A stretch of 64,000 nucleotides of DNA from Quatrionicoccus australiensis (GTDB taxonomy: Bacteria; Pseudomonadota; Gammaproteobacteria; Burkholderiales; Rhodocyclaceae): assembly GCF_020510425.1 (NCBI RefSeq), contig NZ_JAHBAH010000001.1, positions 930,001 through 994,000 on the forward strand. The letters run 5' to 3'. Shown here piece by piece: positions 10,167 through 19,296 of this stretch; position 1 is the first letter of the stretch; each line of letters begins with the position of its first letter. The position numbers and the translations under genes are program-made. The notes beneath the pieces were generated by a model. The model was not told the DNA's origin, did not search any database, and was given only the letters and a program-made list of their open reading frames with translations.

Positions 10167-13018
10167 CGCGGCGGCAGCCACTGCAGCAGCGCGGCAAACA
10201 GCAGATCCGGATTGACCGGCTTGGCGACGTGCGCATTCATGCCCGCCGCGAAACAGACTTCGACATCCTCACCGAAGGCATTGGCAGTCAGCGCCAGGAT
10301 AGGCACCGACGCATAGCCGGGCAGCAGGCGAATGCGCCGCGTTGCTTCCAGACCGTCCATCACCGGCATCTGCATATCCATCAGGATCAGGTCGAAATGT
10401 TGCTTCTGGACGATGTCGACCGCCTGGGCGCCATCGGCCGCAACCTCAAACGCCAGATTGACACTCGCCAGCAACTCGATCGCCACCTCGCGATTGATTT
10501 CGTTGTCCTCAACCACCAGCACGCGCTGGCCGGCGTGCCCGGCGACCAAGCGTCGCTCGACCTCACCCTCCTCGCAGGCATGCGGTGACAAGCCGCTCCC
10601 GGCAAGATGGCGCAGGCTCTCGTAAAGCACGCTAGCCGAAACCGGTTTGGCAAGCACAGCCTGGAAACCGGCCTCCTTCCAGCGCTCACCATCGAGCTGG
10701 TTGTCGTAGGCGGTCACCAGCAGATGCGCCGGACGATGGCGCAGCGGCAGGCGGGCGAGCGCCTGCGCCGCAGCAATGCCATCCATGCCGGGCATGCGCC
10801 AGTCGAAAAGCACGGTGAAAAACGGATCACCCGAGCGATCCGCTTCGTCGATCATCAGCAAAGCCTGCTCACCGCCGTCCGCCTGGGCAACCCGCAACGC
10901 CATCCGCTGCAGCAAGTCGCTCAACACCTGACGCGCCTCGGCATGATCATCGACCACCAGCACCCGCTTGCCGGCCAGTGAAGCCAGCGGCAATTGCACC
11001 ACCTGCCCGTCGGCGGCATGCCCGAGCCGGGCGGTAAACCAGAACACGCAGCCCTTGCCAGGCGTGCTGTCGACGCCGATCTCCCCGCCCATCATGGCCA
11101 CCAGACGCCGACTGATCGCCAGCCCCAGGCCGGTACCGCCGTACTTGCGCGTGGTCGAACTGTCGGCCTGCTCGAAGGCGGAAAAAAGGCGCGGGATGGC
11201 AGCAGGATCGATCCCGATGCCGGTATCGCGCACCTCGAAGCGAGCCAGGACCTGATCGCCAATCTCTTCGACCACGTCGCCTCGCAGGACAATCGAACCA
11301 CGCTCGGTGAACTTCACGGCATTGCCGGCAAAATTGATCAGGATCTGCCCCAGACGCAACTGGTCTCCCTGAAATACGCCCGCCAGCGCAGGCGCCAGAT
11401 CACAGACCAGTTCCAGCCCCTTGGCGCTGGCGCGCTCGACCACCATGCCGGCAACCGACGCAAACACCTTTTGCATCTCGAAGCTGCTGTATTCAAGATG
11501 CAGATGGCCGGCCTCGATCTTGGAAATATCGAGAATATCGTTGATTACCGACAGCAGATGATGAGCGGCATCGCTGATCTTGCGCAAACGCTCGACCTGG
11601 GCGGCATCAGTCAACTCTTTCTGCAACAGATGGGTCAACCCGACGATGGCATTCATCGGCGTCCGGATCTCGTGACTCATGTTGGCGAGAAAGGCGCTTT
11701 TCGAACGACTGGCCTGCTCGGCGACGTCGCGCGCCAACGCCAGCGCATCGTTGGCATCCGCCAGATCGCGGGTGCGTTGCCCAACCTTCTGATCGAGATC
11801 TTCGGCCCAGTGACGCAGCGCCGCGGTCTGCTCGCCTATCGTATCGAGCAGGCTGTCGAAAAGCTGGGCAAGCCGCGCCAATTCATCGTCACCCGGCAAC
11901 AGGCCGATCCGTGCATCGGCATTGCCGGCACCGACGGCGCGCATGGCCTGTTCGATCCGTCCAAGCGGATTCAGGACACTGCGCGCCAGACGCCATGAAA
12001 TCCAGGTCGCCAAAGCCGAGACGACAATCAGGGAAGTCAGCAGGATGCCCAACGCCCACCAGCGGAACGACTCAAAAGGCGCATCCGGAATGCCGACATA
12101 AAGCATCCCGACCCGCTGGCCGGAAAAATCGAGGAGCGGCTCGTACGCGGTGAGCGCCCAGTGATCGACCACGAAAGCCCGCTGCACCCAGGTTTCGCCC
12201 CGATCAAAGACGGCCTCCTTGACCTGCTGCGAGACACGGGTTCCAACCGCGCGTTCGCCATTCGCTTGGCGCACACTGGTCGAAATCCGGACATCGCCCA
12301 GGAACAGCGTCACCGTGCCACGCACCCCGAGCTGGCGCAAGCCACCCGCCGTAATCGTTTCGGTCAATTCATCGACGAATGTTTCGCTGCGGTTCAACAA
12401 CCTGCCGCCAACCACGGTCGCAATGATTTTCCCGGACTCGTCACGCATCGGCGCTGCAGCGACCAGCACCACACCGCGCGCTTCATCCTTGCGCTCACTT
12501 GGCGCCGCCATCGGCGTCGCCAGCAAATCGAGATGCGCCCGGCCCGGCAAATCGGCAGAAAGCATGGCAAGCTGCTCGGCCGACAGAACCTCCAGGCCCA
12601 CATCAGCCGAGCCCTCGCGCTCGACATGACGCAAGACACTGAGATTGGCATAGGGCTTGCCGGCCGCGGAACCATCACCGGCAGCAAGTACCTTGCCCTG
12701 GGTATCAAGAATGGCAAGAAAATCGAAACCGACATTTTCCTGGCGCGAAGCCAGCACTTCGTCCAGCCCGACATCGGTCGCCTCGGCCCGCACCAGACGC
12801 CGCATCCTTCGCGAGTCAGCCAGACTGCGCGTCATGGTCAGCGCATCGACCTCGACGTGCTCAAGAAGACTGTGCGCCATCGCCAGATCCCCGACTACCT
12901 TGTGGGTCAGAAAGCGATCGAAATAGGCATTGCCGAACACCAGCAGGATACCCCCCAGCACCGGCACCGCCAGCAGGGGCAAGAAGGCAAGCACCCACAA
13001 GCGCCACCGCAGTGACAC
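10163..13018 (-). CDS. hybrid sensor histidine kinase with two receiver domains
   Basis: A large inner-membrane signalling protein, about 951 residues. In order: a transmembrane helix near the N-terminus ([19 protein letters not shown]), a periplasmic cache-like sensor of ~280 residues, a second helix ([17 protein letters not shown]), HAMP, a coiled linker, HisKA with the phosphoryl His in [14 protein letters not shown], a HATPase_c domain ([12 protein letters not shown]), then two receivers with aspartates in [10 protein letters not shown] and [11 protein letters not shown]. No phosphotransfer domain is seen. I chose GTG at 13018 because GGAGG lies 10 nt upstream; a TTG nine codons earlier is possible but has a cramped ribosome site. 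Signal and output unknown. Confidence 0.92.
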   Translation of the reverse strand: MSLRWRLWVLAFLPLLAVPVLGGILLVFGNAYFDRFLTHKVVGDLAMAHSLLEHVEVDALTMTRSLADSRRMRRLVRAEATDVGLDEVLASRQENVGFDFLAILDTQGKVLAAGDGSAAGKPYANLSVLRHVEREGSADVGLEVLSAEQLAMLSADLPGRAHLDLLATPMAAPSERKDEARGVVLVAAAPMRDESGKIIATVVGGRLLNRSETFVDELTETITAGGLRQLGVRGTVTLFLGDVRISTSVRQANGERAVGTRVSQQVKEAVFDRGETWVQRAFVVDHWALTAYEPLLDFSGQRVGMLYVGIPDAPFESFRWWALGILLTSLIVVSALATWISWRLARSVLNPLGRIEQAMRAVGAGNADARIGLLPGDDELARLAQLFDSLLDTIGEQTAALRHWAEDLDQKVGQRTRDLADANDALALARDVAEQASRSKSAFLANMSHEIRTPMNAIVGLTHLLQKELTDAAQVERLRKISDAAHHLLSVINDILDISKIEAGHLHLEYSSFEMQKVFASVAGMVVERASAKGLELVCDLAPALAGVFQGDQLRLGQILINFAGNAVKFTERGSIVLRGDVVEEIGDQVLARFEVRDTGIGIDPAAIPRLFSAFEQADSSTTRKYGGTGLGLAISRRLVAMMGGEIGVDSTPGKGCVFWFTARLGHAADGQVVQLPLASLAGKRVLVVDDHAEARQVLSDLLQRMALRVAQADGGEQALLMIDEADRSGDPFFTVLFDWRMPGMDGIAAAQALARLPLRHRPAHLLVTAYDNQLDGERWKEAGFQAVLAKPVSASVLYESLRHLAGSGLSPHACEEGEVERRLVAGHAGQRVLVVEDNEINREVAIELLASVNLAFEVAADGAQAVDIVQKQHFDLILMDMQMPVMDGLEATRRIRLLPGYASVPILALTANAFGEDVEVCFAAGMNAHVAKPVNPDLLFAALLQWLPPR

Positions 13019-13045
13019 CGGCCGAAAGCCTCCAGCAACGGTCAA

Positions 13046-13420
13046 CTTCCTTGCAATTGCAAAAATGGTGCTTTTCCCTCGGTTCTTCCCTGCGGCAACG
13101 AAATCGCCGGAAAGTTATTTTTATGTTGCCCGAAATGATGCGCCGAAGCGCTCAAATAGGCAATTAGCGGTCGACTATGGAAACTAGCCATTTCCGAGCG
13201 GGCAAAAATAGAGTAAACTAATAATATCAATGCGTTGATCCATTGCCCGCAGGGCCCCCGAGCAGCTACAGCTTCATCCCTCGTTTGCAGTTCACTTACA
13301 GGTCGCACCATTGAATCGCCCCCTAGGCATAGCTGCGTCAGGGGAACTCAGGCCGCCCGACCATCGGGCATACACGCCGCAAGCCAATAAAAGCAAGCAG
13401 CGGCGTCGAAAGGAAACAGC
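13046..13420. other. intergenic region with long leader of the RNA helicase gene
   Basis: A 375-nt gap between the divergent kinase and helicase genes with no credible coding frame. The first part is AT-rich (13060-13220) and probably holds both promoters, though I see no strong -35/-10 pair. The helicase start is preceded by AAAGGA. If transcription begins in the AT-rich part, the helicase mRNA has a 5' leader of roughly 200-300 nt, as in cold-induced DEAD-box helicase mRNAs. A short GC hairpin (GCCCGACCATCGGGC) lies near 13363. Confidence 0.5.
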
Positions 13421-15277
13421 ATGACATCACCCGCTGAAAGCTTTGCCGATCTCGGCTTAAGCCCCACGCTACTCCAGACACTGATCGAAATCGGCTACGA
13501 AACCCCGTCGCCCATCCAGGCCCAGTGCATCCCCATCCTGCTCGAAGGTCACGACCTGATCGGCATGGCCCAGACCGGCACCGGCAAGACCGCTGCCTTC
13601 GCCCTGCCGCTGATGGAACAGATCGACGTCAAGTTGATGAAGCCGCAAGCCCTGATCCTGACGCCGACGCGCGAACTGGCCATCCAGGTTGCCGAGGCGC
13701 TGCAAAGCTACGCCAAGAACCTGCCCGGCTTCCACGTCCTGCCGATCTACGGTGGTCAAAGCTACACCATCCAGCTCAAGCAACTGTCGCGCGGCGCCCA
13801 CGTCATCGTCGGCACGCCGGGTCGCGTCATGGACCACCTCGAGCGCAAGACGCTCAACCTCGACAACCTGAAGACCATGGTTCTCGACGAAGCCGACGAA
13901 ATGCTGCGCATGGGCTTCATCGACGACGTCGAATGGATTCTCGAACGCACCCCGGAAAAGCACCAGACTGCACTGTTCTCGGCCACCATGCCGGAACAGA
14001 TTCGCCGCGTTGCCCAGAAATACCTGGTCGAACCGCGCGAAATCAAGATCAAGTCGGCCACTGCCACCGTCGCCGCCATCCGTCAGGTGTACTGGCAGGT
14101 TTCCGGCATGCACAAGCTGGATGCCCTGACCCGCATCCTCGAAGTTGAAGAAGACTTCGACGCCGCCATCATCTTCGTGCGCACCAAGACGGCCACCGTC
14201 GAACTGGCTGACAAGCTCTCCGCCCGCGGTTATGCCGCTGCCGCCCTGAACGGCGACCTCAACCAGCAGATGCGCGAACGCGTCATCGAGCAATTGAAGT
14301 CCGGCGCCCTGGACATCGTCATCGCTACCGACGTTGCCGCCCGCGGCATCGACGTGCCGCGCGTCAGCCACGTCGTGAACTACGACATCCCGTACGACAC
14401 CGAAGCCTATGTGCACCGCATTGGCCGTACCGGCCGTGCCGGCCGCACCGGCAACGCCATCCTGTTCGTCGCCCCGCGTGAAATCCGCATGCTGCGCACG
14501 ATCGAGCGCGCCACCCGTTCGCCGATCGCACCGCTGACGTTGCCGAGCCGCGCCGATGTCACCAACAAGCGCGTTACCGACTTCAAGCAAAAGGTCGTTG
14601 AAGTGCTCAACGCCGAAGGCCTCGATTTCTTCGCCAACATCGTCTCGCAGATCGCCGAAGAGCAGAATGTCGGCGCCGAAGAAGTTGCTGCCGCACTGGC
14701 CATGATGGCCCAGGAAGGCAAGCCCTTGCAGATCGCTGGTGAAGATCCGCGTCCGGCCCCGGCCCCTTCCTTCGACAGCCGTGACAGCCGTCCGCGCCCG
14801 GGCAGCTTTGGCGAGCGCGACCGTGCGCCGCGTCCGCAAGGTGACCGTCCGCGCTTTGAAGACCGTGGCGACAAGCCACGCTTCGAGGATCGCGGCGAGC
14901 GCCCGCGCCGCGAAGAACGCCCGGCCCGCTCGGCACCGAGCGGCGACATGGTGCGTTACCGCATCGATGTGGGTCGCGACCATGGCGTCCAGGTCAAGGA
15001 CATCGTCGGCGCCATCGCCAACGAAGCCGGTATCGAAAGCCGCTTCATCGGCCGCATCGCACTGTACGACGAGTCGAGCACCGTTGAACTGCCGGCCGGC
15101 ATGCCCGCCGAAGCATCCAACGCATTGAAGCGCACCCGCGTGCGCGGCGTGCCGATCAATCTGCGCCAGGATGAAGGGCGTACGGATGGCGGCTTCAGCG
15201 GCGAACGCAAGTTCGACGGTGAGCGCAAGTTCGACGGTGACCGCAGCAAGTTCAAGAAAAAACCCGGCGCCTACTGA
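13421..15277 (+). CDS. deaD: DEAD-box ATP-dependent RNA helicase (DeaD/CsdA type)
   Basis: A 618-residue RNA helicase for ribosome assembly and cold adaptation. The helicase core shows the Q motif region, motif I AQTGTGKT, PTRELA, TPGR, motif II DEAD, motif III SAT and motif VI HRIGRTGRAGR. After the core comes an Arg/Asp/Pro-rich low-complexity stretch (about 445-505). A C-terminal DbpA-type RNA-binding domain (RYRIDVGRDHGVQVKDIVGA) is followed by a basic tail with duplicated GERKFDG units. Length and order match DeaD rather than RhlE. Start chosen by AAAGGA six nt upstream. A strong terminator follows. Confidence 0.94.
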   Translation: MTSPAESFADLGLSPTLLQTLIEIGYETPSPIQAQCIPILLEGHDLIGMAQTGTGKTAAFALPLMEQIDVKLMKPQALILTPTRELAIQVAEALQSYAKNLPGFHVLPIYGGQSYTIQLKQLSRGAHVIVGTPGRVMDHLERKTLNLDNLKTMVLDEADEMLRMGFIDDVEWILERTPEKHQTALFSATMPEQIRRVAQKYLVEPREIKIKSATATVAAIRQVYWQVSGMHKLDALTRILEVEEDFDAAIIFVRTKTATVELADKLSARGYAAAALNGDLNQQMRERVIEQLKSGALDIVIATDVAARGIDVPRVSHVVNYDIPYDTEAYVHRIGRTGRAGRTGNAILFVAPREIRMLRTIERATRSPIAPLTLPSRADVTNKRVTDFKQKVVEVLNAEGLDFFANIVSQIAEEQNVGAEEVAAALAMMAQEGKPLQIAGEDPRPAPAPSFDSRDSRPRPGSFGERDRAPRPQGDRPRFEDRGDKPRFEDRGERPRREERPARSAPSGDMVRYRIDVGRDHGVQVKDIVGAIANEAGIESRFIGRIALYDESSTVELPAGMPAEASNALKRTRVRGVPINLRQDEGRTDGGFSGERKFDGERKFDGDRSKFKKKPGAY

Positions 15278-15297
15278 TCCACAAACGCCCCATTAAA

Positions 15298-15326
15298 AAG
15301 CCACGGCCCATGCCGTGGCTTTTTTG
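15298..15326 (+). terminator. intrinsic terminator of the DEAD-box helicase gene
   Basis: A 10-bp perfect stem (15298-15307 with 15312-15321), a 4-nt CCAT loop and a run of Ts follow the helicase stop codon by about 20 nt. Confidence 0.9.
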
Positions 15327-15399
15327 TTGTCTACGCGAACAGGCCCGGCCTGCCAGCAACTCAAGAAAACCCAATTCGCATCAATAACAATAATTCTTG

Positions 15400-15442
15400 T
15401 TTACATCAAAAAACAACGCGCCTATGATGAGAATCGTTATCA
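15400..15442 (+). promoter_or_regulatory. Fur-type iron-regulated promoter
   Basis: TTTACA (15400-15405) and TATGAT (15423-15428) are separated by 17 nt. A Fur-box-like sequence TGATGAGAATCGTTATCA (15425-15442) overlaps the -10 element. The arrangement predicts repression by iron-loaded Fur of the two genes that follow, with a leader of about 130 nt. Inference from sequence match only. Confidence 0.65.
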
Positions 15443-15564
15443 ACAACTTAAATGAGCTGCGCGACCGGCACTTCATCCATGAATGACCCGCCAACCGCCG
15501 TCTCGGTTTTTACCAACCAGCATCTCACACCCACCACCGCCCGAGCCAGAAAAGAGAGGTTCTC

Positions 15565-16014
15565 ATGCTTGCACCGCTTAAAAACCGCGCCCTGCTTGAA
15601 CGCGACCAGGCCGGCCCCCAGACCGACCTGAGCTACCTGACAGCGGCCGACCGCCAGTATTTGCAGCACCTTGAGTCAGACAACGAATCCCTTCGACTCG
15701 CCCTGCGCCACGCCCGGCGCAGCCAGCGTCGCAATGCCAGCCTGGCGGCTCGCCAGATTGTCGCTCAACTCAACGAAATCAACCGGCTCGCCGAGCTCAA
15801 CGCCTACCAGAACAAACGCCTGGAAGCCTTCGAATCCGGCCAGGTCATCATTGAACTGGGGCGCAAACTGCTCGAACTCAGCGAAGCCAACGATTACTTG
15901 AACACAACGGCACAGCGCGTCTGGTTTCTTGAAAAAACCATCTGCGCAGCCCATGCCGAATGCGAACGCCTTTATCGCGAGCGCGACGAAGCCAGAGTCC
16001 CTGGCCAGCAATAA
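15565..16014 (+). CDS. unknown coiled-coil protein, first gene after a Fur box
   Basis: A 149-residue soluble protein with heptad-rich helices almost throughout (SDNESLRLALRHARRSQRR, QLNEINRLAELNAYQNKRLE). It has a single Cys (in EKTICAAHAECERL there are two). No signal peptide, membrane segment or known domain. The start is preceded by GAGAGG. It is the first gene of a predicted Fur-regulated unit and lies 70 nt before a DUF2325 gene, which suggests an iron-starvation role, but no biochemical function can be named. Confidence 0.7.
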   Translation: MLAPLKNRALLERDQAGPQTDLSYLTAADRQYLQHLESDNESLRLALRHARRSQRRNASLAARQIVAQLNEINRLAELNAYQNKRLEAFESGQVIIELGRKLLELSEANDYLNTTAQRVWFLEKTICAAHAECERLYRERDEARVPGQQ

Positions 16015-16084
16015 GCGACCTCATCCGTAACAGCCAGCCAACCGGGAGCCCGGCCAGCCAGCGACTTTCTCGCCAGGAGCCAAC

Positions 16085-16954
16085 ATGCCCGAAGTTGCCA
16101 GCCCCACCCAGATTACGCTTGCCGCAGGCGACACTGCGCCCTCCGAGAAACCACGCCAACCGCCGCGGCAAAAAACCTCTTCAAGAGAGGTCGACCGGAG
16201 CGGATTGCCGACCGAAATACTGACCCTGAACGCCCTGTTGCGCGACAACGCACAACTGCGCCGGCAATTGCGCACCGCCCAAGCCGAGACAGAGGCACAA
16301 CGGGCCGAAAAATCGCGCGAAACCAGCCGACTCGCCCAACGCGTCGCAGAATTGCGCGCGGAACTGGCCGGCCATGAAACAGCAGCAGCCAGACTGGCCG
16401 GGCAGTTGCACACCCTGCAACAAGACCTGCCCGATCTCAGGGAACGGCAGTCGCTGGCCCGTCGCGCCACCGACGCCGAAGCCCGGGCCAGCGCCTTGTG
16501 CGCGCGTCTGGCCGAACAGGAATCAGCGGCCGAGCACTGGCAACGGCGCTATCTGAGCACCCAACGACAACTCCCTTGCCAGCCGGGCCAGACAGTGGAG
16601 CCTGCCGCAGATACTGAAGGAGCCCCCCTGGCCGGCAAATGCGTTCTCTGCATCGGCGGACAGCGCAGCGCAGTCGATGCCTACCGGCGAATCGTCGAAG
16701 GCCGCGGCGGTCGCTTTCTGCAACACCAAGCCGAACAGCTTGAAAACCTGCAGGGCATCGCCGCCGATCTGGCACTCGCCGATCTCGTCGTCTGCCAGGC
16801 CGGCAATACCAGCGGCCTGCGCTACGGACAGTTGCGCGAAGAATGTCGAGAAAACGGAACGCAATGCGTTTTTCTCCAGGAGCCCGGCCTGGCCAGCTTC
16901 GGGCGCATCGTCAGCGCCGCCTGCACACCCACTGAATCGATCACGCTGCGCTAA
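16085..16954 (+). CDS. DUF2325 domain protein with coiled-coil N-terminus
   Basis: A 289-residue cytoplasmic protein. Residues ~1-45 are low-complexity and Pro-rich, ~45-170 are charged coiled coil, and the last ~100 residues are a DUF2325 domain (PF10087) starting CVLCIGGQRSAVDAYRRIVE and ending near EPGLASFGR. The domain has a Rossmann-like beta-alpha pattern and conserved Cys in CVLCIGG and VVCQAGN. Ribosome site CAGGAG six nt before the ATG. DUF2325 has no established function; the Fur-type promoter upstream and the hemP promoter downstream point to an iron or haem connection by context only. Confidence 0.82.
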   Translation: MPEVASPTQITLAAGDTAPSEKPRQPPRQKTSSREVDRSGLPTEILTLNALLRDNAQLRRQLRTAQAETEAQRAEKSRETSRLAQRVAELRAELAGHETAAARLAGQLHTLQQDLPDLRERQSLARRATDAEARASALCARLAEQESAAEHWQRRYLSTQRQLPCQPGQTVEPAADTEGAPLAGKCVLCIGGQRSAVDAYRRIVEGRGGRFLQHQAEQLENLQGIAADLALADLVVCQAGNTSGLRYGQLREECRENGTQCVFLQEPGLASFGRIVSAACTPTESITLR

Positions 16955-16997
16955 AGCCACAAAGCCACAAAACCACACCGGGATCATGGACAAGTTG

Positions 16998-17026
16998 TTG
17001 ACATTGATTCTCAATTACAGAATAAT
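16998..17026 (+). promoter_or_regulatory. Fur-type promoter of the hemP-tonB iron operon
   Basis: A consensus-like sigma-70 promoter: TTGACA (16998-17003), 17-nt spacer, AATAAT (17021-17026). The spacer contains GACATTGATTCTCAAT (17000-17015), a near match to the betaproteobacterial Fur site GAGAATGATTCTCATT. It lies 32 nt upstream of hemP. Confidence 0.7.
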
Positions 17027-17058
17027 AAGATCCATTCTCGTTTGCATTCGGAACCACG

Positions 17059-17235
17059 ATGAACACCCAGCCCAAGACTCCACTCTCCCCGCCCCAGGCC
17101 GAAAGCAACGACGCCCGCCCACGCCTCGAAAGCGAGCAGATCCTGCGCGGCAACAACACGGTCGAAATCGAGCATGCCGGGCAGCGCTACCTGCTGCGGG
17201 TGACTCGCGAAAACAAGTTGATCCTGACCAAATAA
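17059..17235 (+). CDS. hemP: hemin uptake protein HemP
   Basis: A 58-residue protein with the HemP/HmuP family core at its C-terminal half: ESEQILRGNNTVEIEHAGQ then RYLLRVTRENKLILTK. HemP proteins are small, Fur-regulated and usually precede haem or iron uptake genes; in Burkholderia the homologue HmuP acts as a regulator of haem transport. Here it opens the tonB-exbBD-ftr-feo-bfr series behind a Fur-type promoter. No haem receptor gene is adjacent, which is unusual for a hemP locus. Confidence 0.88.
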   Translation: MNTQPKTPLSPPQAESNDARPRLESEQILRGNNTVEIEHAGQRYLLRVTRENKLILTK

Positions 17236-17337
17236 GCCTCTCCGTTGTAAGCCTCTCCTTCCCGCAGCCAGCAAGCCCAATGCCAGCGAGCCAAGGGTTT
17301 TTTCCCGAAAGGCGACTGGCTCAACCTGAAAAACGCC

Positions 17338-17988
17338 ATGAGTTACGTCTTATCCCGCCCTTCTTCCTTTCAGCGCAGCAGCCTGCTTGGCATCGTCGTC
17401 GGCCTGCATGCCGGCATCTTTTTGCTGATTCTGGCGGCCAAGACGATCGTGCCGCAGATCATGGAAATGCCGATGGTGGTCGACATGTTGCCGGCACCGG
17501 AAGCGGAAAAGACGCCGGTCGCAAAGCCGCTGCCGATGGCCAAACCGCAGCCAGCCAAACAACAGGCAGCAGCAACACCGGCACCCAGAACACCAACGCC
17601 AAGCATCGAGACAACAAACAGCACGATCCCGCTCGCCAGTGCTCCCGCCGCTGCGCCAGCCGAAGCACGCCCCGCAGCAGCCGCAGCCCCTGCTGCCGAA
17701 GCAAGCAGTGCAGCCCGCTTCGACGCCGACTACCTGAAAAATCCGGCCCCTCCCTACCCGGCACTGGCTCGTCGCATGGGTGAGGAAGGCAAGGTCATCC
17801 TGCGCGTCTCGGTCAATCCGCAGGGTAGCGCCGACAGTGTCGAGATCAAGACCTCATCGGGCAGCCCGCGCCTCGACGAAGCAGCCCAGAAGACCGTGCG
17901 CAACTGGAAATTCATACCGGCCAAGCGTGGCGATACCGCCATTCAGAGCTGGGTCCTGGTCCCCATTATTTTCAAATTGGAGCAATAA
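17338..17988 (+). CDS. tonB: TonB energy-transducing protein
   Basis: A 216-residue periplasm-spanning protein. A single N-terminal membrane anchor (about residues 17-38, LGIVVGLHAGIFLLILAA) precedes a Pro/Ala/Lys-rich rod (about 45-125). The C-terminal TonB domain has the family motif YPALARRMGEEGKVILRVSV and ends in WKFIPAKRGDTAIQSWVLVP. With ExbB and ExbD just downstream it would power TonB-dependent receptors such as the two in this window. The exbB gene begins 1 nt after its stop. Confidence 0.95.
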   Translation: MSYVLSRPSSFQRSSLLGIVVGLHAGIFLLILAAKTIVPQIMEMPMVVDMLPAPEAEKTPVAKPLPMAKPQPAKQQAAATPAPRTPTPSIETTNSTIPLASAPAAAPAEARPAAAAAPAAEASSAARFDADYLKNPAPPYPALARRMGEEGKVILRVSVNPQGSADSVEIKTSSGSPRLDEAAQKTVRNWKFIPAKRGDTAIQSWVLVPIIFKLEQ

Positions 17989-17989
17989 C

Positions 17990-18745
17990 ATGCAGGAAAC
18001 CCTCCCTGACACCGCCGCCAACGCCTTTGGCTTCGCTCACCTGTGGGCGAGCGGCGACCTCATCTCGCACAGCGTTGCGATCATTCTCGCCCTGATGTCG
18101 ATTGCCAGCTGGTACCTGATCCTGGCCAAAGCCTGGGACTGGTGGACGGTGCGCCGCGCCGCCCAGGCCGTCGGCAAGTTCTGGACCGCGACCAGCTTTG
18201 CCGAAGGCATCGAGCGCCTGCGAGAAGCCGGTAGCGAGAGCCCCTACGCCCAGCTCGCCGAACAGGCCAATTGCTGCAACCACGAATGCGAAGCGGTCAC
18301 CGGCCGCCTCGCCTCGCGCTTCGACCCGGCCGAACAGATGGAACGCGCCCTTCGCCAGCAACTGTCGAGCACCCAGGCGAGCATGGAAAACGGTCTGACC
18401 CTGCTTGCCACGACCGGCGCCACGGCACCTTTCGTCGGGCTGTTCGGTACGGTATGGGGCATTTACCACGCGTTGGTCGCGATCGGCCTGTCCGGCCAGG
18501 CGGCCCTGGAAAAGGTCGCCGGCCCGGTCGGCGAAGCGCTGATCATGACCGCCGCCGGCCTCGCCGTCGCGCTGCCCGCCGTCTTTGCCTACAACGCCTT
18601 TGCCCGCGCCAACCGCGTCATCCTGGCCGACCTCGATGCTTTCGCGCACGACCTGCATGCCTTCTTCACGGTCGGCAAGCCCTTCGTCGCCAACAGCGCC
18701 CAGATCCACCCGATGCGCGCCCGCGCCGCCGCCGAGGTCGCGTAA
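17990..18745 (+). CDS. exbB: ExbB (MotA/TolQ/ExbB proton channel)
   Basis: A 251-residue inner-membrane proton channel subunit for TonB. Three membrane helices are evident: VAIILALMSIASWYLILAKA near residue 35, and two in the C-terminal half (TTGATAPFVGLFGTVWGIY; GEALIMTAAGLAVALPAVFA), the conserved MotA/ExbB block. The chosen ATG lies directly after the tonB stop; an earlier in-frame start would overlap tonB by more than 200 nt. Translation is likely coupled with tonB and exbD. Confidence 0.95.
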   Translation: MQETLPDTAANAFGFAHLWASGDLISHSVAIILALMSIASWYLILAKAWDWWTVRRAAQAVGKFWTATSFAEGIERLREAGSESPYAQLAEQANCCNHECEAVTGRLASRFDPAEQMERALRQQLSSTQASMENGLTLLATTGATAPFVGLFGTVWGIYHALVAIGLSGQAALEKVAGPVGEALIMTAAGLAVALPAVFAYNAFARANRVILADLDAFAHDLHAFFTVGKPFVANSAQIHPMRARAAAEVA

Positions 18746-18747
18746 TC

Positions 18748-19167
18748 ATGGCCATGGGCAGCTTCAACGCGCAGAACCACCAGGCGCCGACGGCGGAGAT
18801 CAACATGACGCCGCTGGTCGACGTCATGCTCGTCCTGCTCATCATCTTCATCATCACCGCGCCGCTGATGACGCATTCGGTCAAGGTCGAATTGCCGCGC
18901 GCCTCGAGCATGCCGACGCCGGAAAAACCGCTGACGCTGCAGGTAGCGATCAATGCCGAGAACGCCGTTTTTGTCGGTTCCGAAGCGGTCGACCGGTCGA
19001 CGCTCGAACAGAAGTTCCGTGAGGCCGTCGCCCGCGACACCAATGTCGAAATGCATCTCAAGGCCGACAAGGCGACCCGTTACGAGTCGGTTGCCGAAAC
19101 CATGAGTGCCGCCAGACGCGCCGGCCTGACCAAGATCGGCTTTGTCACGCAGCCCGGAAACGAATAG
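18748..19167 (+). CDS. exbD: ExbD biopolymer transport protein
   Basis: A 139-residue inner-membrane partner of ExbB. A short cytoplasmic N-terminus leads into one membrane helix (about 23-42) carrying the essential Asp at residue 25 in MTPLVDVMLVLLIIF. A periplasmic domain with the usual ExbD end (AARRAGLTKIGFVTQP) follows. It starts 2 nt after exbB. The downstream gap to ftrA is 129 nt and is rich in GCCAGCCAG repeats but has no terminator, so the operon probably continues. Confidence 0.95.
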   Translation: MAMGSFNAQNHQAPTAEINMTPLVDVMLVLLIIFIITAPLMTHSVKVELPRASSMPTPEKPLTLQVAINAENAVFVGSEAVDRSTLEQKFREAVARDTNVEMHLKADKATRYESVAETMSAARRAGLTKIGFVTQPGNE

Positions 19168-19199
19168 CACCAGAAACCCGTTCTACTTTTTCGCAATTT

Positions 19200-19290
19200 C
19201 AAACCATCCCTCAAGCCAGCCAGCCAGAACGCCAGCCAGCCCCCCCGGGAAGCCAGCTTCATGGTCAGCCAGCCAGAGACACTCAGGAGT
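19200..19290. repeat. GCCAGCCA-rich intergenic stretch
   Basis: The gap between exbD and ftrA carries several copies of the tetramer-like unit CCAG (AAGCCAGCCAGCCAG, GCCAGCCAGCC, GTCAGCCAGCCAG). Similar stretches occur at 16030-16065, 17260-17275 and 26192-26222, all in gaps of the iron block, and again near 63175. It may be a slippage-prone simple repeat; no function is supported. Confidence 0.5.
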
Positions 19291-19296
19291 CCTGCC

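Noticed and set aside
13469..14983. 504-residue open frame antisense to the DEAD-box helicase gene
   Set aside because: It mirrors the third-position GC of a certain gene, has no recognisable domain and is low-complexity (Val/Asp/Gly rich). Treated as a shadow.
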